Source: Variovorax beijingensis
GTDB lineage: Bacteria; Pseudomonadota; Gammaproteobacteria; Burkholderiales; Burkholderiaceae_C
Length of the DNA stretch: 64,000 nt
Assembly: GCF_007828835.1 (NCBI RefSeq)
Contig: NZ_VIVL01000005.1
Coordinates: 62,001-126,000 of the forward strand
Direction of reading: 5' to 3'
Both the position numbers and the translations under genes were made by a program. Numbering within the stretch: position 1 is the first letter of the stretch; each line of letters begins with the position of its first letter. Of the stretch, positions 41,965 through 50,820 are shown piece after piece. The notes beneath the pieces were generated by a model that was not told the origin of the DNA, made no database searches, and was given only the letters and a program-made list of their open reading frames with translations.

Positions 41965-43368
41965 ATGACGCATCCCACCGCATTGCCGCACCACGCCACG
42001 CTCGACGCCATCGACCGTGCCCACCTGATCCACCCCGTCTCGCCCTGGCGCACGCACGAGCAGCGCGGCCCCACCGTGCTGGCCTCGGCCCGCGGCGTGT
42101 GGCTCACCGATGCGAACGGGCATGAACTGCTCGACGCCTTCGCGGGCCTGTGGTGCGTGAACGTGGGCTACGGCCAGGAGAGCGTGGTGCAGGCTGCGGC
42201 CGAGCAGATGCGGCGCCTGCCCTACGCGACCGGCTACTTCCATTTCAGCAGCGAGCCGGCCATCCGCCTTGCGGAAAAGCTGGTGCAGATCACGCCCGCA
42301 TCGCTGACGCGCGTGTACATGACGCTCGGCGGCTCGGAGGCGGTCGATGCCGCCGTGCGCTTCATCGTGCAGTACTACAACGCCATCGGCAAGCCGTCGA
42401 AGAAACAGTTCATCGCACTGGGGCGCGGCTACCACGGCTCCTCGTCGACCGGCGCGGGCCTCACGGCCTTGCCCGCCTTCCATCGCGGCTTCGATCTGCC
42501 GCTGCCCACGCAGCACTACATCCCGTCGCCCAACCCGTACCGCCATGCGGACGGCGGCGACCCGCAGGCCCTGATCGCCGCATCGGTGGCCTCGCTGCGC
42601 GCCAAGGTGGCCGAGCTCGGCGCGGACAACGTGGCCGCCTTCTTCTGCGAGCCGATCCAGGGCTCGGGCGGCGTCATCGTGCCGCCCAAGGGCTGGCTCA
42701 AGGCCATGCGCGATGCCGCGCGCGAACTCGACATCCTCTTCGTCGTCGACGAGGTCATCACCGGCTTCGGCCGCACCGGCCCGATGTTCGCCTGCGAGGC
42801 CGAAGGCGTGGAGCCCGACCTGATGACCATGGCCAAGGGCCTGACCTCGGGCTACGTGCCGATGGGCGCGACGATGATGTCGGAGAAGGTCTACGCCGGC
42901 ATCGCCGACGGCGCGCCCGCGGGCGTGCCGGTCGGCCACGGCGCCACCTATTCGGCCCACCCGGTGAGCGCCGCGGTCGCGCTCGAGGTGCTGCGGCTGT
43001 ACGAAGAGGGCGGCGTGCTCGCCAATGGCCAGCGCGGCGCGGCGCACTTCGCGGCCGGGCTCGATGCGCTGCGCGCGCATCCACTGGTGGGCGATGCGCG
43101 CCACCGAGGCCTGCTGGGCGCATTGGAACTGGTGAGCGACAAACAGGGCAAGCGCGGCTTCGATCCGGCGCTGGGCCTCGCGGACCGCATCTTTGCCGCG
43201 GGCTACCGCAACGGCCTGGTGTTCCGATCCTTCGGCGACCACATCCTCGGCTTTGCGCCGGCGCTGACCTTCACCGAGGATGAGTTCGCCCAGATGTTCG
43301 CGCGCCTGAAGAAGACGCTCGACGAGGTGCTGGATGCCACCGACGTGCGCGCGGCCCTGGGGGCCTGA
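41965..43368 (+). CDS. Aspartate aminotransferase-family (class III) omega-aminotransferase
   Basis: The 467-residue product is a class III PLP aminotransferase. Motifs: GVWLTDANGHELLDAFAGLWCVNVGYG, YFHFSSEPAIRLAEKL, GGSEAVDAAVRF, the PLP-stacking aspartate in FVVDEVITGFGRTG and the Schiff-base Lys near residue 289 in TMAKGLTSGYVPMGA. The branch is that of beta-alanine/putrescine/4-aminobutyrate-pyruvate aminotransferases. It makes semialdehydes from omega-amino acids or diamines. The Lrp gene downstream is its likely regulator, and the SSADH of the nearby minus-strand operon could oxidise the product. Confidence 0.93.
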   Translation: MTHPTALPHHATLDAIDRAHLIHPVSPWRTHEQRGPTVLASARGVWLTDANGHELLDAFAGLWCVNVGYGQESVVQAAAEQMRRLPYATGYFHFSSEPAIRLAEKLVQITPASLTRVYMTLGGSEAVDAAVRFIVQYYNAIGKPSKKQFIALGRGYHGSSSTGAGLTALPAFHRGFDLPLPTQHYIPSPNPYRHADGGDPQALIAASVASLRAKVAELGADNVAAFFCEPIQGSGGVIVPPKGWLKAMRDAARELDILFVVDEVITGFGRTGPMFACEAEGVEPDLMTMAKGLTSGYVPMGATMMSEKVYAGIADGAPAGVPVGHGATYSAHPVSAAVALEVLRLYEEGGVLANGQRGAAHFAAGLDALRAHPLVGDARHRGLLGALELVSDKQGKRGFDPALGLADRIFAAGYRNGLVFRSFGDHILGFAPALTFTEDEFAQMFARLKKTLDEVLDATDVRAALGA

Positions 43369-43444
43369 GCGGGCGGGAAAGCACTGCCCCGGGACCTCGC
43401 CGGCAAAGCAGAATCGGATCCTCTTTCGTTTTTTCAGGACTGCC

Positions 43445-43939
43445 ATGTCTGAAGCTTTCAAGATCGACCGACTCGACCTGCGCATCCTGGCCCAGCTGCA
43501 GCAGAACGGGCGCATGACCAACGTCGACCTCGCGGATGCGGTCGGCCTGTCGCCCAGCCCCTGCCTGATCCGCGTGAAGCGGCTCGAGCAGGCCGGCTAC
43601 ATCGCCGGCTACGGCGCGCACCTGCGGCTCGAGAAGCTCGGCGACACGCTCACCGTGTTCACCGAAGTCACGCTGCAGGACCACCACCGCGAGGACTTCG
43701 TGCGCTTCGAGGCCGCGATCCGAGAGGTGGACGAGGTGCTCGAGTGCCACCTGGTGAGCGGCGGCTACGACTACCTGCTGCGTTTCCTGACGCGCGGCGT
43801 CAACCACTACCAGGAAGTGATCGAGGAACTGCTCGAACGCAACATCGGCATCTCGAAGTACTTCAGCTACATCGTCATCAAGTCGCCGTTCATCAAGACG
43901 CACTGCCCGATCGAACGGCTGTTTCCCCACCCGCGATGA
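43445..43939 (+). CDS. Lrp/AsnC-family regulator
   Basis: The 164-residue product starts at the ATG at 43445. The AsnC-type HTH covers residues 10-55 (LDLRILAQLQQNGRMTNVDLADAVGLSPSPCLIRVKRLEQAGYI), and the RAM ligand domain covers about 70-160, with the VLECHLVSGGYDYLLRFL strand. It lies 76 nt after the aminotransferase gene and probably senses the amino acid used by that enzyme. The C-terminus KSPFIKTHCPIERLF is typical of PutR/Lrp-like activators in proteobacteria. Confidence 0.93.
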   Translation: MSEAFKIDRLDLRILAQLQQNGRMTNVDLADAVGLSPSPCLIRVKRLEQAGYIAGYGAHLRLEKLGDTLTVFTEVTLQDHHREDFVRFEAAIREVDEVLECHLVSGGYDYLLRFLTRGVNHYQEVIEELLERNIGISKYFSYIVIKSPFIKTHCPIERLFPHPR

Positions 43940-44049
43940 CTGGCGTTTTCGACTGCCCACGCCCGACAACCCTCGTCCAGATCCTCTCGCCCGCCGGCCC
44001 GCTTCGTGCGGCTCGCTCTGGACCGGGAACGGCGAACCCTGGCGGTTGA

Positions 44050-44069
44050 TTTGCCAAAATTTGCCAAAA
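44050..44069. promoter_or_regulatory. Tandem TTTGCCAAAA repeat, likely ParD operator
   Basis: Two identical 10-nt units lie head to tail 17 nt upstream of the antitoxin start and overlap a TTGCCA -35 candidate. Direct repeats at 10-nt spacing put both on the same helix face, as RHH antitoxins often require. Confidence 0.55.
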
Positions 44070-44085
44070 GGCTTAAGCTTCGCAT

Positions 44086-44346
44086 ATGAGCACCATGAAC
44101 GTATCCCTGCCCGAAGCCATGAAGTCGTTCGTGGATGAGCAAGTGGTCGAACGTGGGTATGGCACGAGCAGTGAATATGTGCGCGAGCTCATCCGCAAGG
44201 ACCAGCAGCGGCTTCAGCTGCGCAGTCTGTTGCTCCAAGGAGGCCTCTCGGCGCCCACCAGCAGGGCAGACAAGGCCTACTTCGATGGCTTGCGCGAGAG
44301 GGTTCGCAACGCGGGAAAAAAGGGCGCTAGGGCTGGCGGAAGGTGA
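44086..44346 (+). CDS. parD: ParD-type antitoxin (RHH family)
   Basis: The product is 86 residues. The N-terminal ribbon-helix-helix MNVSLPEAMKSFVDEQV binds DNA, and the YGTSSEYVRELIRKDQQR helix is the family marker of type II ParD (CC2985 group). The C-terminal part, rich in Arg and Gly, should wrap the toxin. The stop overlaps the toxin GTG start by 4 nt. It represses its own operon, probably at the tandem repeat upstream. Confidence 0.9.
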   Translation: MSTMNVSLPEAMKSFVDEQVVERGYGTSSEYVRELIRKDQQRLQLRSLLLQGGLSAPTSRADKAYFDGLRERVRNAGKKGARAGGR

Positions 44347-44660
44347 AGGCGAAAGCAGTCGTTCCGCGGGAACAGGCGAACCGAGACATTGATGAAGCCA
44401 TTGCCTACTACCTGAGAGAAGATGCGGCAGCTGCCGCAATGAATTTCATCGATGCACTCGAAAAGGCCTACGACCACATCAGCCGGAATCCCGGAACGGG
44501 TTCTGCGAGCTACGCATATGAGCTCAGTCTGCCGGGGCTTCGCTTTTGGCCGTTGACTCGTTTTCCGTACCTGGTCTTCTACTTCGAACAGCCCGACTGC
44601 ATCGACGTCTGGCGCCTCCTCCACGGCCAGCGCGACATACCTGCATGGATGCAGACGTAG
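44343..44660 (+). CDS. parE: ParE/RelE-superfamily toxin
   Basis: The product is 105 residues starting at a GTG that overlaps the antitoxin stop. The fold is marked by REQANRDIDEAIAYYLRED, FIDALEKAYDHISRNPGTGS, LRFWPLTRFPYLVFYFE and VWRLLHGQRDIPAWM. ParE toxins poison DNA gyrase and RelE toxins cut mRNA; the RDIPAWM ending is common in ParE-like members. The pair is complete and probably functional. Confidence 0.9.
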   Translation: MKAKAVVPREQANRDIDEAIAYYLREDAAAAAMNFIDALEKAYDHISRNPGTGSASYAYELSLPGLRFWPLTRFPYLVFYFEQPDCIDVWRLLHGQRDIPAWMQT

Positions 44661-44782
44661 GAAAACCATCGGGATCCAGCGCTTCAACCGAAGCCAACGA
44701 GATTCGGTTCGATGGTTAGTGATTTATCTGCCTGTCTCACACCCGCAAAGTTGGCGGCATCAAACCGACCTGAAGTCACGCA

Positions 44783-45230
44783 ACGTTCAAACTCTGGCTG
44801 GCGCTCGGCGCCGTCCTCGCGACGCTGCTTCTCCCTACTGCCGGCCATGCAGAGATCACAAATGGGTGGATGCCAAAGGCCAGACACACTACGGAGCGCA
44901 AAGCCGACGCGGGCGAAGCCAAGGCGGTGGAGGCAAAAAATCTCGCCGCCTGCGGCGCCGCCAGGCTCCGCGCCCTCATCAGACCATTGCCGGGCGCGCT
45001 GCAGGTTCGCTCAGCCGCCGCGGCCGCTGGCAGTGGGGCCTTACGGGCCGCCCGTGGCAAGGCCAAAGCCACTCTTCGACGGACGAGATCACCGCACCGA
45101 TGCATCGCAATGCGTGCTCGCGCGGAATGTTTTGAACGGGGCTGTCCGGCAGGGCAACGGCAGGCCGACCGACAAATACGATCGTGAAGTCGCCCAGAAC
45201 GACACCAAGGCTTTTTGCAATTCGCGCTAG
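44783..45230 (+). pseudogene. Decayed DUF4124-domain periplasmic protein gene
   Basis: Read from an ACG at 44783 that replaces an expected ATG, there is a signal peptide (FKLWLALGAVLATLLLPTAGHAEI). Right after AEI a missing nucleotide shifts the DUF4124 core KWVDAKGQTHYG into the next frame. Further pieces (KAVEAKNLAACGAA in one frame, HQTIAGRAAGSLSRR in another) show more shifts. The gene ends near 45230, and the last frame runs into the MFS gene end on the opposite strand. DUF4124 proteins are small exported proteins of unknown role. The multiple lesions argue against a single sequencing error. Confidence 0.65.
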
Positions 45231-46687
45231 GCGCCCGCGCTGACTGGCGGCCCTGCGCTGGCGTTCCTGTAGATGGTCGCGGCGATCAAGGCCGCGCCGG
45301 CAAGGCAAAGGACCGCAAGCAAGATCAGCGCAGAACAGGCGCCTTGCGTAAAGGCCGCCACATCCGGATTCGAAAGTCCCGCGCCACCGCCTCCCAGAAT
45401 CATGCGCTGCGAGCCGGAAGGAAGCTGTGCCAGCGCCACGCTCAGCGTCAGCGCCGTTCCCACCATGATGCCCGTGTTCTGCAGCGTCGACCGGACGCCG
45501 TTGGCGATGCCCCGGCGCTGGGGGACCACGCTCTGGAGGATCGATGCGTTGTTCGGCGTCACGAAGCTCCCGATGCCCAGGCCGAGCATCCAGAGGCACA
45601 GCGACAGCTGCACGGCGCCGATCATCGGTTGCAGCAGCGCCGCCAGCAGTGCCAAGGCGCAGGCTGCGAGCAGCATGCCGCCCACGCAGATGGATTCGGC
45701 CGCGAAGCGGCGAAGCAGGATGCCCGCCACCGGCGCAGCCATCAGCATGCCGAATGCCACCGGTGCGATGCGCTGGCCCGCCTGCGATGGCTGCAGGCCC
45801 GCGCAAGCCTGCAGATACAGAGCCACCAGCAGCAGTGGAGCCGCCTGCGTCATCGACAGGAGCAGGATGGCCGCGTAGGCGGTGCGGCGTCCCGGGTCGC
45901 CGAACAGCGAGGGGTCGACCAGCGGACTGGCCACGCGCATTTGAACGCCGGAGAAGAGGGCGATGGCGCACAGCCCCGCGAGCATGAAGGCCCACACCGG
46001 CGGGCTGGTCCATCCGCGGGTACCGGCCATCGAGAGTGCATAGGTCACGCATCCAATGCCGACGAAGGACAGTGCCGCGCCGGCCAGATCGAAGCGCTCG
46101 GCCTGGACGAGCGCACTTCTTGGCAGGATCTTCCAGGACCACGCCAGCACGCCGAGCCCGATCGGCACGTTGAGCATGAAGAGGACGCGCCATCCCCACC
46201 ACGAGACGACGAAACCGCCCGCCAGCGGGCCCACGACCTGGGCCAGGGCCGCAACCATGGCGAGCACGCCGAGTGCCAGCCCCATCCTGCGGCGGCCGAA
46301 GGCATCGCCCACCAGCGCGCTGGCGTTGGCCATGACGCCGGCCGCACCGACGGCCTGGCAGATGCGGCTCGCCAACATCAGTTCGGCGGTGGGTGCGAAG
46401 GCGCATGCCGCACACGCCGCCACGAAAAGCCCCAGTCCTGCGAGGAAGAGCCGGCGCCGTCCCCAGAGATCGGCCAGCCGTCCGAAGCTGAGAATGCAGA
46501 CGGTGCTGACCAGCATGTAGGACAGCAGGATCCAGCTCGCCTGCGCCGGCGAGGCATGCAGGCTCCGCGCCACGGCAGGCAGCGCGACATTGAGCGCACT
46601 GAGATTCAGGAAGCACAGCAGCGCGCCCGAACTGGCGGCCACGAGCACCGCCCAGCCCGCCCGGTCGGCGTCGTCGTCGGCCATCAT
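45227..46687 (-). CDS. MFS transporter, DHA2 (14-TM) family
   Basis: The 486-residue product has 14 predicted helices. The antiporter motif C (VGPLAGGFVVSWWGWRVLF) and motif A (GRLADLWGRRRLF) are clear. A second ATG one codon later is possible. The DHA2 group exports drugs and other small organics. It starts 4 nt after the stop of a Bug receptor gene and is the third gene of the amidase operon. It could export a product or take up the substrate; DHA2 members usually do the former. Confidence 0.92.
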   Translation of the reverse strand: MMADDDADRAGWAVLVAASSGALLCFLNLSALNVALPAVARSLHASPAQASWILLSYMLVSTVCILSFGRLADLWGRRRLFLAGLGLFVAACAACAFAPTAELMLASRICQAVGAAGVMANASALVGDAFGRRRMGLALGVLAMVAALAQVVGPLAGGFVVSWWGWRVLFMLNVPIGLGVLAWSWKILPRSALVQAERFDLAGAALSFVGIGCVTYALSMAGTRGWTSPPVWAFMLAGLCAIALFSGVQMRVASPLVDPSLFGDPGRRTAYAAILLLSMTQAAPLLLVALYLQACAGLQPSQAGQRIAPVAFGMLMAAPVAGILLRRFAAESICVGGMLLAACALALLAALLQPMIGAVQLSLCLWMLGLGIGSFVTPNNASILQSVVPQRRGIANGVRSTLQNTGIMVGTALTLSVALAQLPSGSQRMILGGGGAGLSNPDVAAFTQGACSALILLAVLCLAGAALIAATIYRNASAGPPVSAGA

Positions 46688-46691
46688 CGAT

Positions 46692-47663
46692 TCAGTCTTC
46701 GCTCCTGAACCCCGAGGCCTTGACGATGGGGCGCCAGTACGCCCGGTCCTCCCTCATGATGCGCGTCACTTCGGCGCCGGGAAGCCCCGTGGCCTCGAGG
46801 CCCATGCGGTCGACCTGCGCGCGCACCTGCGGATTGCGCATGGCCGCGAGGAGGGCCGCTTCCAGTTTCGCGGCCACATCCTTCGGCGTGCCCGCCGGCA
46901 CGAAGGCGGCATAGGCGGCGTTGGCGCGGTCGAAGGCGTCGTAGCCTGATTCCTTGATGGTCGGAACGTCGGGCAGCCAGCTCAATCGCCGGGTCCCTGC
47001 CACACCCAGGATCCGCAGCTTGCCCGCGCGGTGGAGCTCGAGTTGGCTGGCCAGCGCGTCGGCAGCGAACGGCACATGGCCTCCGATGAGGTCGGTCGCG
47101 AGCGGCGCACCGCCCTTGTAGGTGACCGGCGCGAGCGGCACGCCGATGGCCTTGGACAGCTGCAGCACGCTGAAGTGCAGCGCGCCGCCGAGGTTGGTCA
47201 ACCCCACGCTCGCACCCGTGGGGTTCTTCCTGACCCAGGCCACATATTCGGGGAGTGTCTTGAACGGTTGGCCTGCGCCGGCCGAAAGGACGCTGGGCAC
47301 GTTCGCCAGATGCGCAATGGGGATGAAGTCCTTGTCGACGTCGTAGTTCAGCCGCGCATAGGTCATCGGAAAGAGGACGAAGGGCGGCGTCGCGCCCAGC
47401 AGGATGGTGCGGCCGTCGGGCCGGGCGGCTTTGACGGCCTCGATGGAAATCCGGGTCGAGGCGCCGGGCCGGTTCTCCACCAGCACGGGTTCCTTGAGCG
47501 TGGTGCGCAAGTCCTCGGCCAGCGAACGCGCCAGGTTGTCGAGCGCGCCGCCCGGCGGAAAGCCGATGACCAGCCGGATGGGCGCATTGCTGTCGGCATG
47601 CGCGGCGGCGCCGATCAGTGCGATCGACGCGCCGAGGAAAAGTGTCCTGAGAAACGAGGCCAT
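46692..47663 (-). CDS. Bug/TctC-family receptor of the amidase operon
   Basis: A 323-residue exported solute receptor. The signal peptide covers residues 1-23 (ending AAHADS). Motifs: APIRLVIGFPPGGALDNLAR, VENRPGAST, LPDVPTIKESG and the C-terminal RAYWRPIVKASGF. GGAGG lies in front of the ATG. The gene is flanked by the amidase (45 nt upstream) and the MFS transporter (4 nt downstream). It probably binds the amide or carboxylate substrate of the operon. Confidence 0.94.
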   Translation of the reverse strand: MASFLRTLFLGASIALIGAAAHADSNAPIRLVIGFPPGGALDNLARSLAEDLRTTLKEPVLVENRPGASTRISIEAVKAARPDGRTILLGATPPFVLFPMTYARLNYDVDKDFIPIAHLANVPSVLSAGAGQPFKTLPEYVAWVRKNPTGASVGLTNLGGALHFSVLQLSKAIGVPLAPVTYKGGAPLATDLIGGHVPFAADALASQLELHRAGKLRILGVAGTRRLSWLPDVPTIKESGYDAFDRANAAYAAFVPAGTPKDVAAKLEAALLAAMRNPQVRAQVDRMGLEATGLPGAEVTRIMREDRAYWRPIVKASGFRSED

Positions 47664-47708
47664 GGTGGAGTACCTCCAAAGTTGTGGAATGGGAGCGGGA
47701 GAGGGGAT

Positions 47709-49160
47709 CTAGAAGGCCAGGGCGGGCAGCGCGTTCGCCGGCCGGTGCGCGGCTTCGAAGGACGCCGCGGCCTGCAACAGCTGCAGGTCCTCGCGGAACC
47801 GGCCGACGAGCTGCATGCCGATGGGCAGGCCATCGCGGCCCGCGCCGCACGGCAGGCTGATAGCGGGGTGGCCCGTGAGGTTGAAGGGCATGGTCCAGGG
47901 AAACCAGTTCGGCCGCACTTCGGCATACGCCGCGCCATCGATCTCGATGCGGCCGAACAGGTCCTGGTCGATCGGCAGGGCCGTGCGCGAGAGCGTCGGC
48001 GTGAAGATGAAGTCGTGGCTCTCCAGCTGGGCCTGGACCTTGCGGAAGAGCGCGGTCCTGGCAAACATGGCCTGCTGGAAGGCGACCCCGTCGACGTGCT
48101 GCGCGAGTTCGAGCTGTTGCAGCAACGACGGGCTCAACTGGTCGGCATGCGCCGCGGCCAGCGGGGCGAAGCGGCCGCGCCAGCTGGTGTGGTTGATCAC
48201 CCGCCACACCGGCTCGACGTCGTATCCGTCGCTCGACATCTCTTCGAGCTCCGCGCCCATGGAACGCAAGGTGTCCAGGGCGGCTTCGAAGGCGGCGGCG
48301 ACGTCGTCGGAGATCGGACGCCCCTCGAGCGTTGCGCAGTAGAGGATCCGCTTGCCGCGCAGATCGCCGCCGGGTTGCAGAGCGTCGAAGTAGCGCTGCG
48401 CCGGCACGCCCAATGACCAGGGATCGGACCCGTGGGCGCCGGTCATGGCCTGCAGCATGAGCGCGGTGTCGGCCACGTTGCGCGTGGTGGGCGTCACGTA
48501 GGTGTAGTTGCCGAAAGCGTCCTGTACTTGGCTGTGAGGCACCACGCCCAGGCTCTGCTTCAGGCCGACCACGCCGTTGCAGGCGGCGGGAATGCGGGTC
48601 GAGCCGCCGCCGTCGGTGGCGATGGCCAGCGGCGCGATGCCGGCCGCGATGGACGCGGCCGCGCCGCCGCTCGAGCCGCCGCTGGTGCGCGTTCCATCCC
48701 AGGCGTTGCGGGTGCTGCCGAAAAGAGGAGCGTCGGTCAGGCACTTGGCGCCGAACTCGGAGGTGGTCGTCTTGCCGATGAGGATGGCCCCCGCCTGGCG
48801 CATGCGCGCCACCGCCACGGCGTCCTGCGTGGGAACGTGGTCACGATGCAGCAGGGAGCCGTAGGTCGTCCTGACGTTCGCGGTGTCGACGATGTCCTTC
48901 ACCGTGAAAGGCAGGCCGTGCAGCAGGCCCAGTGCCTCGCCCCTCGTCACGGCACGTTCCGCCTCCCGGGCCTGCGCCATCGCCTGCTCGTGGCACAGCG
49001 TGATGAAGCAGTTGAGGTGCGGCTGCACGGTGTCGGCCCGGCGCAATACTTCTTCGACGATCTCCACCGGCGAGAGCTTTCGTTGCGCGACGAGCGTGCG
49101 CATGGTCGCGGCGGACATCTCGCAGATTTCGGACTTCGGAAGACGCGGAAACTTTTTCAT
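47709..49160 (-). CDS. Amidase signature-family hydrolase
   Basis: The product is 483 residues from the ATG at 49160. The Ser-Ser-Lys triad is clear: Lys in GLLHGLPFTVKDIVDT, the cis-Ser and nucleophilic Ser in TRTSGGSSGGAAASIAAGIAPLAIATDGGGSTR. The family cleaves carboxamides and also includes GatA; there is no GatB/C next to it, so it is a catabolic amidase. It heads the operon amidase-Bug-MFS and diverges from a LysR gene across 69 nt. The start region of this gene is duplicated and inverted at 58172-58258. Confidence 0.93.
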   Translation of the reverse strand: MKKFPRLPKSEICEMSAATMRTLVAQRKLSPVEIVEEVLRRADTVQPHLNCFITLCHEQAMAQAREAERAVTRGEALGLLHGLPFTVKDIVDTANVRTTYGSLLHRDHVPTQDAVAVARMRQAGAILIGKTTTSEFGAKCLTDAPLFGSTRNAWDGTRTSGGSSGGAAASIAAGIAPLAIATDGGGSTRIPAACNGVVGLKQSLGVVPHSQVQDAFGNYTYVTPTTRNVADTALMLQAMTGAHGSDPWSLGVPAQRYFDALQPGGDLRGKRILYCATLEGRPISDDVAAAFEAALDTLRSMGAELEEMSSDGYDVEPVWRVINHTSWRGRFAPLAAAHADQLSPSLLQQLELAQHVDGVAFQQAMFARTALFRKVQAQLESHDFIFTPTLSRTALPIDQDLFGRIEIDGAAYAEVRPNWFPWTMPFNLTGHPAISLPCGAGRDGLPIGMQLVGRFREDLQLLQAAASFEAAHRPANALPALAF

Positions 49161-49580
49161 GCGCAAATGATTGACGCACCGCACCATCGGGTCCAATACT
49201 GTTTTCTTGAAAAGGCATACGAGCAGCGTATGGCAGCACCAGACTTCAGAACGCTTCGCTACTTCGTGGCGGTCGCCGAGGAACGCAGCGTGGGCAAGGC
49301 GGCACGCCGGCTCAACATGGCCCAGCCGCCGCTGTCGGTCCACATCAAGAACCTGGAAGCGGCGGTGGGCACGCCGCTGTTCCGCAGGGCGGCGCGCGGC
49401 ATGGAGATCACCGATGCCGGCAATGCGCTGTTCCAGCGTGCGAAGGAAGCGCTGCTGCTCGCCAACGAAGGCTTCGACGCGGCACGGGCGATCGGCTCGG
49501 GCCGCAGGGGCCGGCTCACGATCGGGACCATGGTCGTGCTGTCCTACCTGGTGCTCCCTCGCCTGGAGAACGCGCTGCGG
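49076..49580. repeat. Inverted duplication, intact copy (amidase/LysR promoter segment)
   Basis: This segment covers the first ~28 codons of the amidase gene, the whole divergent promoter and the first ~115 codons of the LysR gene. It matches the reverse complement of 57750-58258 closely by eye, with identity near 90 percent in the best parts, though not computed. Confidence 0.8.
49161..49229. promoter_or_regulatory. Divergent amidase/LysR promoter
   Basis: The 69-nt gap contains TGCGCAAATGATTGACGCA, which has the T-N11-A-type dyad (TGCG...CGCA) used by LysR proteins. The same sequence is kept in the decayed copy around 58102-58171, including the downstream run GTCCAATACTGTTTTCTTG. Confidence 0.6.
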
Positions 49581-50129
49581 GCGAAACTGCCGGATGTGGA
49601 AGTCCAGTACGTGGAACTGAACGCCCTCAACAACGTCTCGGCCCTCGTCGACTCGGACGTGTCGGTGGCGATCTGCATCCCGCCCGTGGCCCAGGCCGGC
49701 ATCGCGGTCGAGCGCATCGGAACCCAGCCCTTGATGCTGGCCATGCATGCGGACTCGCCCCTGGCCCGCATGTCCAGCATTCCACTGGAGCGGCTCTCAG
49801 GCCTGCCCCTCATCGGGCTGCCTGTGCCGGATGGAGACGTCGACAAATCCGTCGTCGCCTCGATGCTTCGGCGGCACGGCGTCAGCATGCCGATCGCGCA
49901 GCGGGTCGAGACCATGATGTCGGCGCTGGCGCTCGTGCTGGCGGGCAAGGGCGTGGCCATCCTGCCGGCCTGCGCCCGGATCGGCCGGCCTCCGGGTGTG
50001 GTGTTCAGGGCGCTTCGCAACGTCGATGCAAAGATGGACATCGCCGCCTGCTGGCGCAGCGATTGGCAGAGCCCGCTCATCGAGCCCTTCCTGGCCTGCG
50101 CGCGCGCCTCTGTGCGGCAAGCTGCCTAG
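49230..50129 (+). CDS. LysR-family regulator of the amidase operon
   Basis: The product is 299 residues from the ATG at 49230. The HTH is KAARRLNMAQPPLSVHIKNLE at about 20-41, and the effector domain covers 90-295, with PRLENALRAKLPDVEVQYVELNA and VLAGKGVAILPA. The start is not preceded by a strong SD, but the duplicate shares it. It is divergent from the amidase-Bug-MFS operon and likely activates it. A truncated, frameshifted paralogue lies at 57750-58101. Confidence 0.93.
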   Translation: MAAPDFRTLRYFVAVAEERSVGKAARRLNMAQPPLSVHIKNLEAAVGTPLFRRAARGMEITDAGNALFQRAKEALLLANEGFDAARAIGSGRRGRLTIGTMVVLSYLVLPRLENALRAKLPDVEVQYVELNALNNVSALVDSDVSVAICIPPVAQAGIAVERIGTQPLMLAMHADSPLARMSSIPLERLSGLPLIGLPVPDGDVDKSVVASMLRRHGVSMPIAQRVETMMSALALVLAGKGVAILPACARIGRPPGVVFRALRNVDAKMDIAACWRSDWQSPLIEPFLACARASVRQAA

Positions 50130-50193
50130 CGGAGGGCCGGGAGGTCGAGGCGGCAGCTGCATGCGTCGCCTCCGACTCGCGCCGGCCTGGCTG

Positions 50194-50820
50194 CTAGATG
50201 TGAAACGCCGCCAGCGCCCCCACCACAAGCCCCCCAGCCGCCACGCCGAACATCGCGCGCTCAAGCCACTTCTTCTTCGTCAGCAACGCAATGGCGGCCA
50301 GTGCGATCGACACCTGCAGCACGGTCGTCGCCTGCGCCCAGCGATGGTGCTGGTGCATCTGCTCTTCCGACTGGGCGTCCCATTGGCTCGCCTCGGCTTC
50401 CAGCTTCTTTGCGGCGGCCTGGATGTCGGTCTTCTCCTGCTCGTAGCGCGCCACCTTGAGCTGCCAGTCCTGCTTGCGGCCGTCGTCGGTCGCGGTGTCG
50501 CGCGCGAATTCGGCCAAGGCCTGCTTGGTGCTTTTCGACTGGAAGTAATTCCACTGGTTCGACGCCTCGGTCTTCTTGATCGCGGCGTTGTTCTTGTAGA
50601 GGCCCGCGTTGGCCTGCGTGGCGCCGCCCATGTACGAGAAGATTGCGCCGACGGTGGCGATCACGGCGGTGCACACCGCGATCTTGCTCGTCATGCTCAT
50701 GCCACCCGACGGTGAGGCCGCCGTGCCGTCCCCATGGCCGTCGCCATGGCCAGCGCCGGATGCCGCGTGTTCAAGTTCGTGGTCGTGCGGGCCGTGCACG
50801 TGAAAGCCGTGTCCTGACAT
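50194..50820 (-). CDS. DUF4337-domain membrane protein
   Basis: The product is 208 residues from the ATG at 50820. The N-terminal 32 residues are rich in His, Gly and Asp (HGFHVHGPHDHE), perhaps a metal-binding tail. One helix near 45-65 and two near the C-terminus (VLQVSIALAAIALLTKKKW, MFGVAAGGLVVGALAA) flank a coiled-coil-rich loop with NQWNYFQSKSTKQALAE, the family core. The function of DUF4337 is unknown. The gene converges on the LysR gene and is alone. Confidence 0.88.
   Translation of the reverse strand: MSGHGFHVHGPHDHELEHAASGAGHGDGHGDGTAASPSGGMSMTSKIAVCTAVIATVGAIFSYMGGATQANAGLYKNNAAIKKTEASNQWNYFQSKSTKQALAEFARDTATDDGRKQDWQLKVARYEQEKTDIQAAAKKLEAEASQWDAQSEEQMHQHHRWAQATTVLQVSIALAAIALLTKKKWLERAMFGVAAGGLVVGALAAFHI

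Noticed and set aside
50147..50172. GAGGCG/CGCCTC hairpin between convergent LysR and DUF4337 genes
   Set aside because: The loop is 14 nt, the stem is 6 bp and there is no T-run, so a terminator is not supported.
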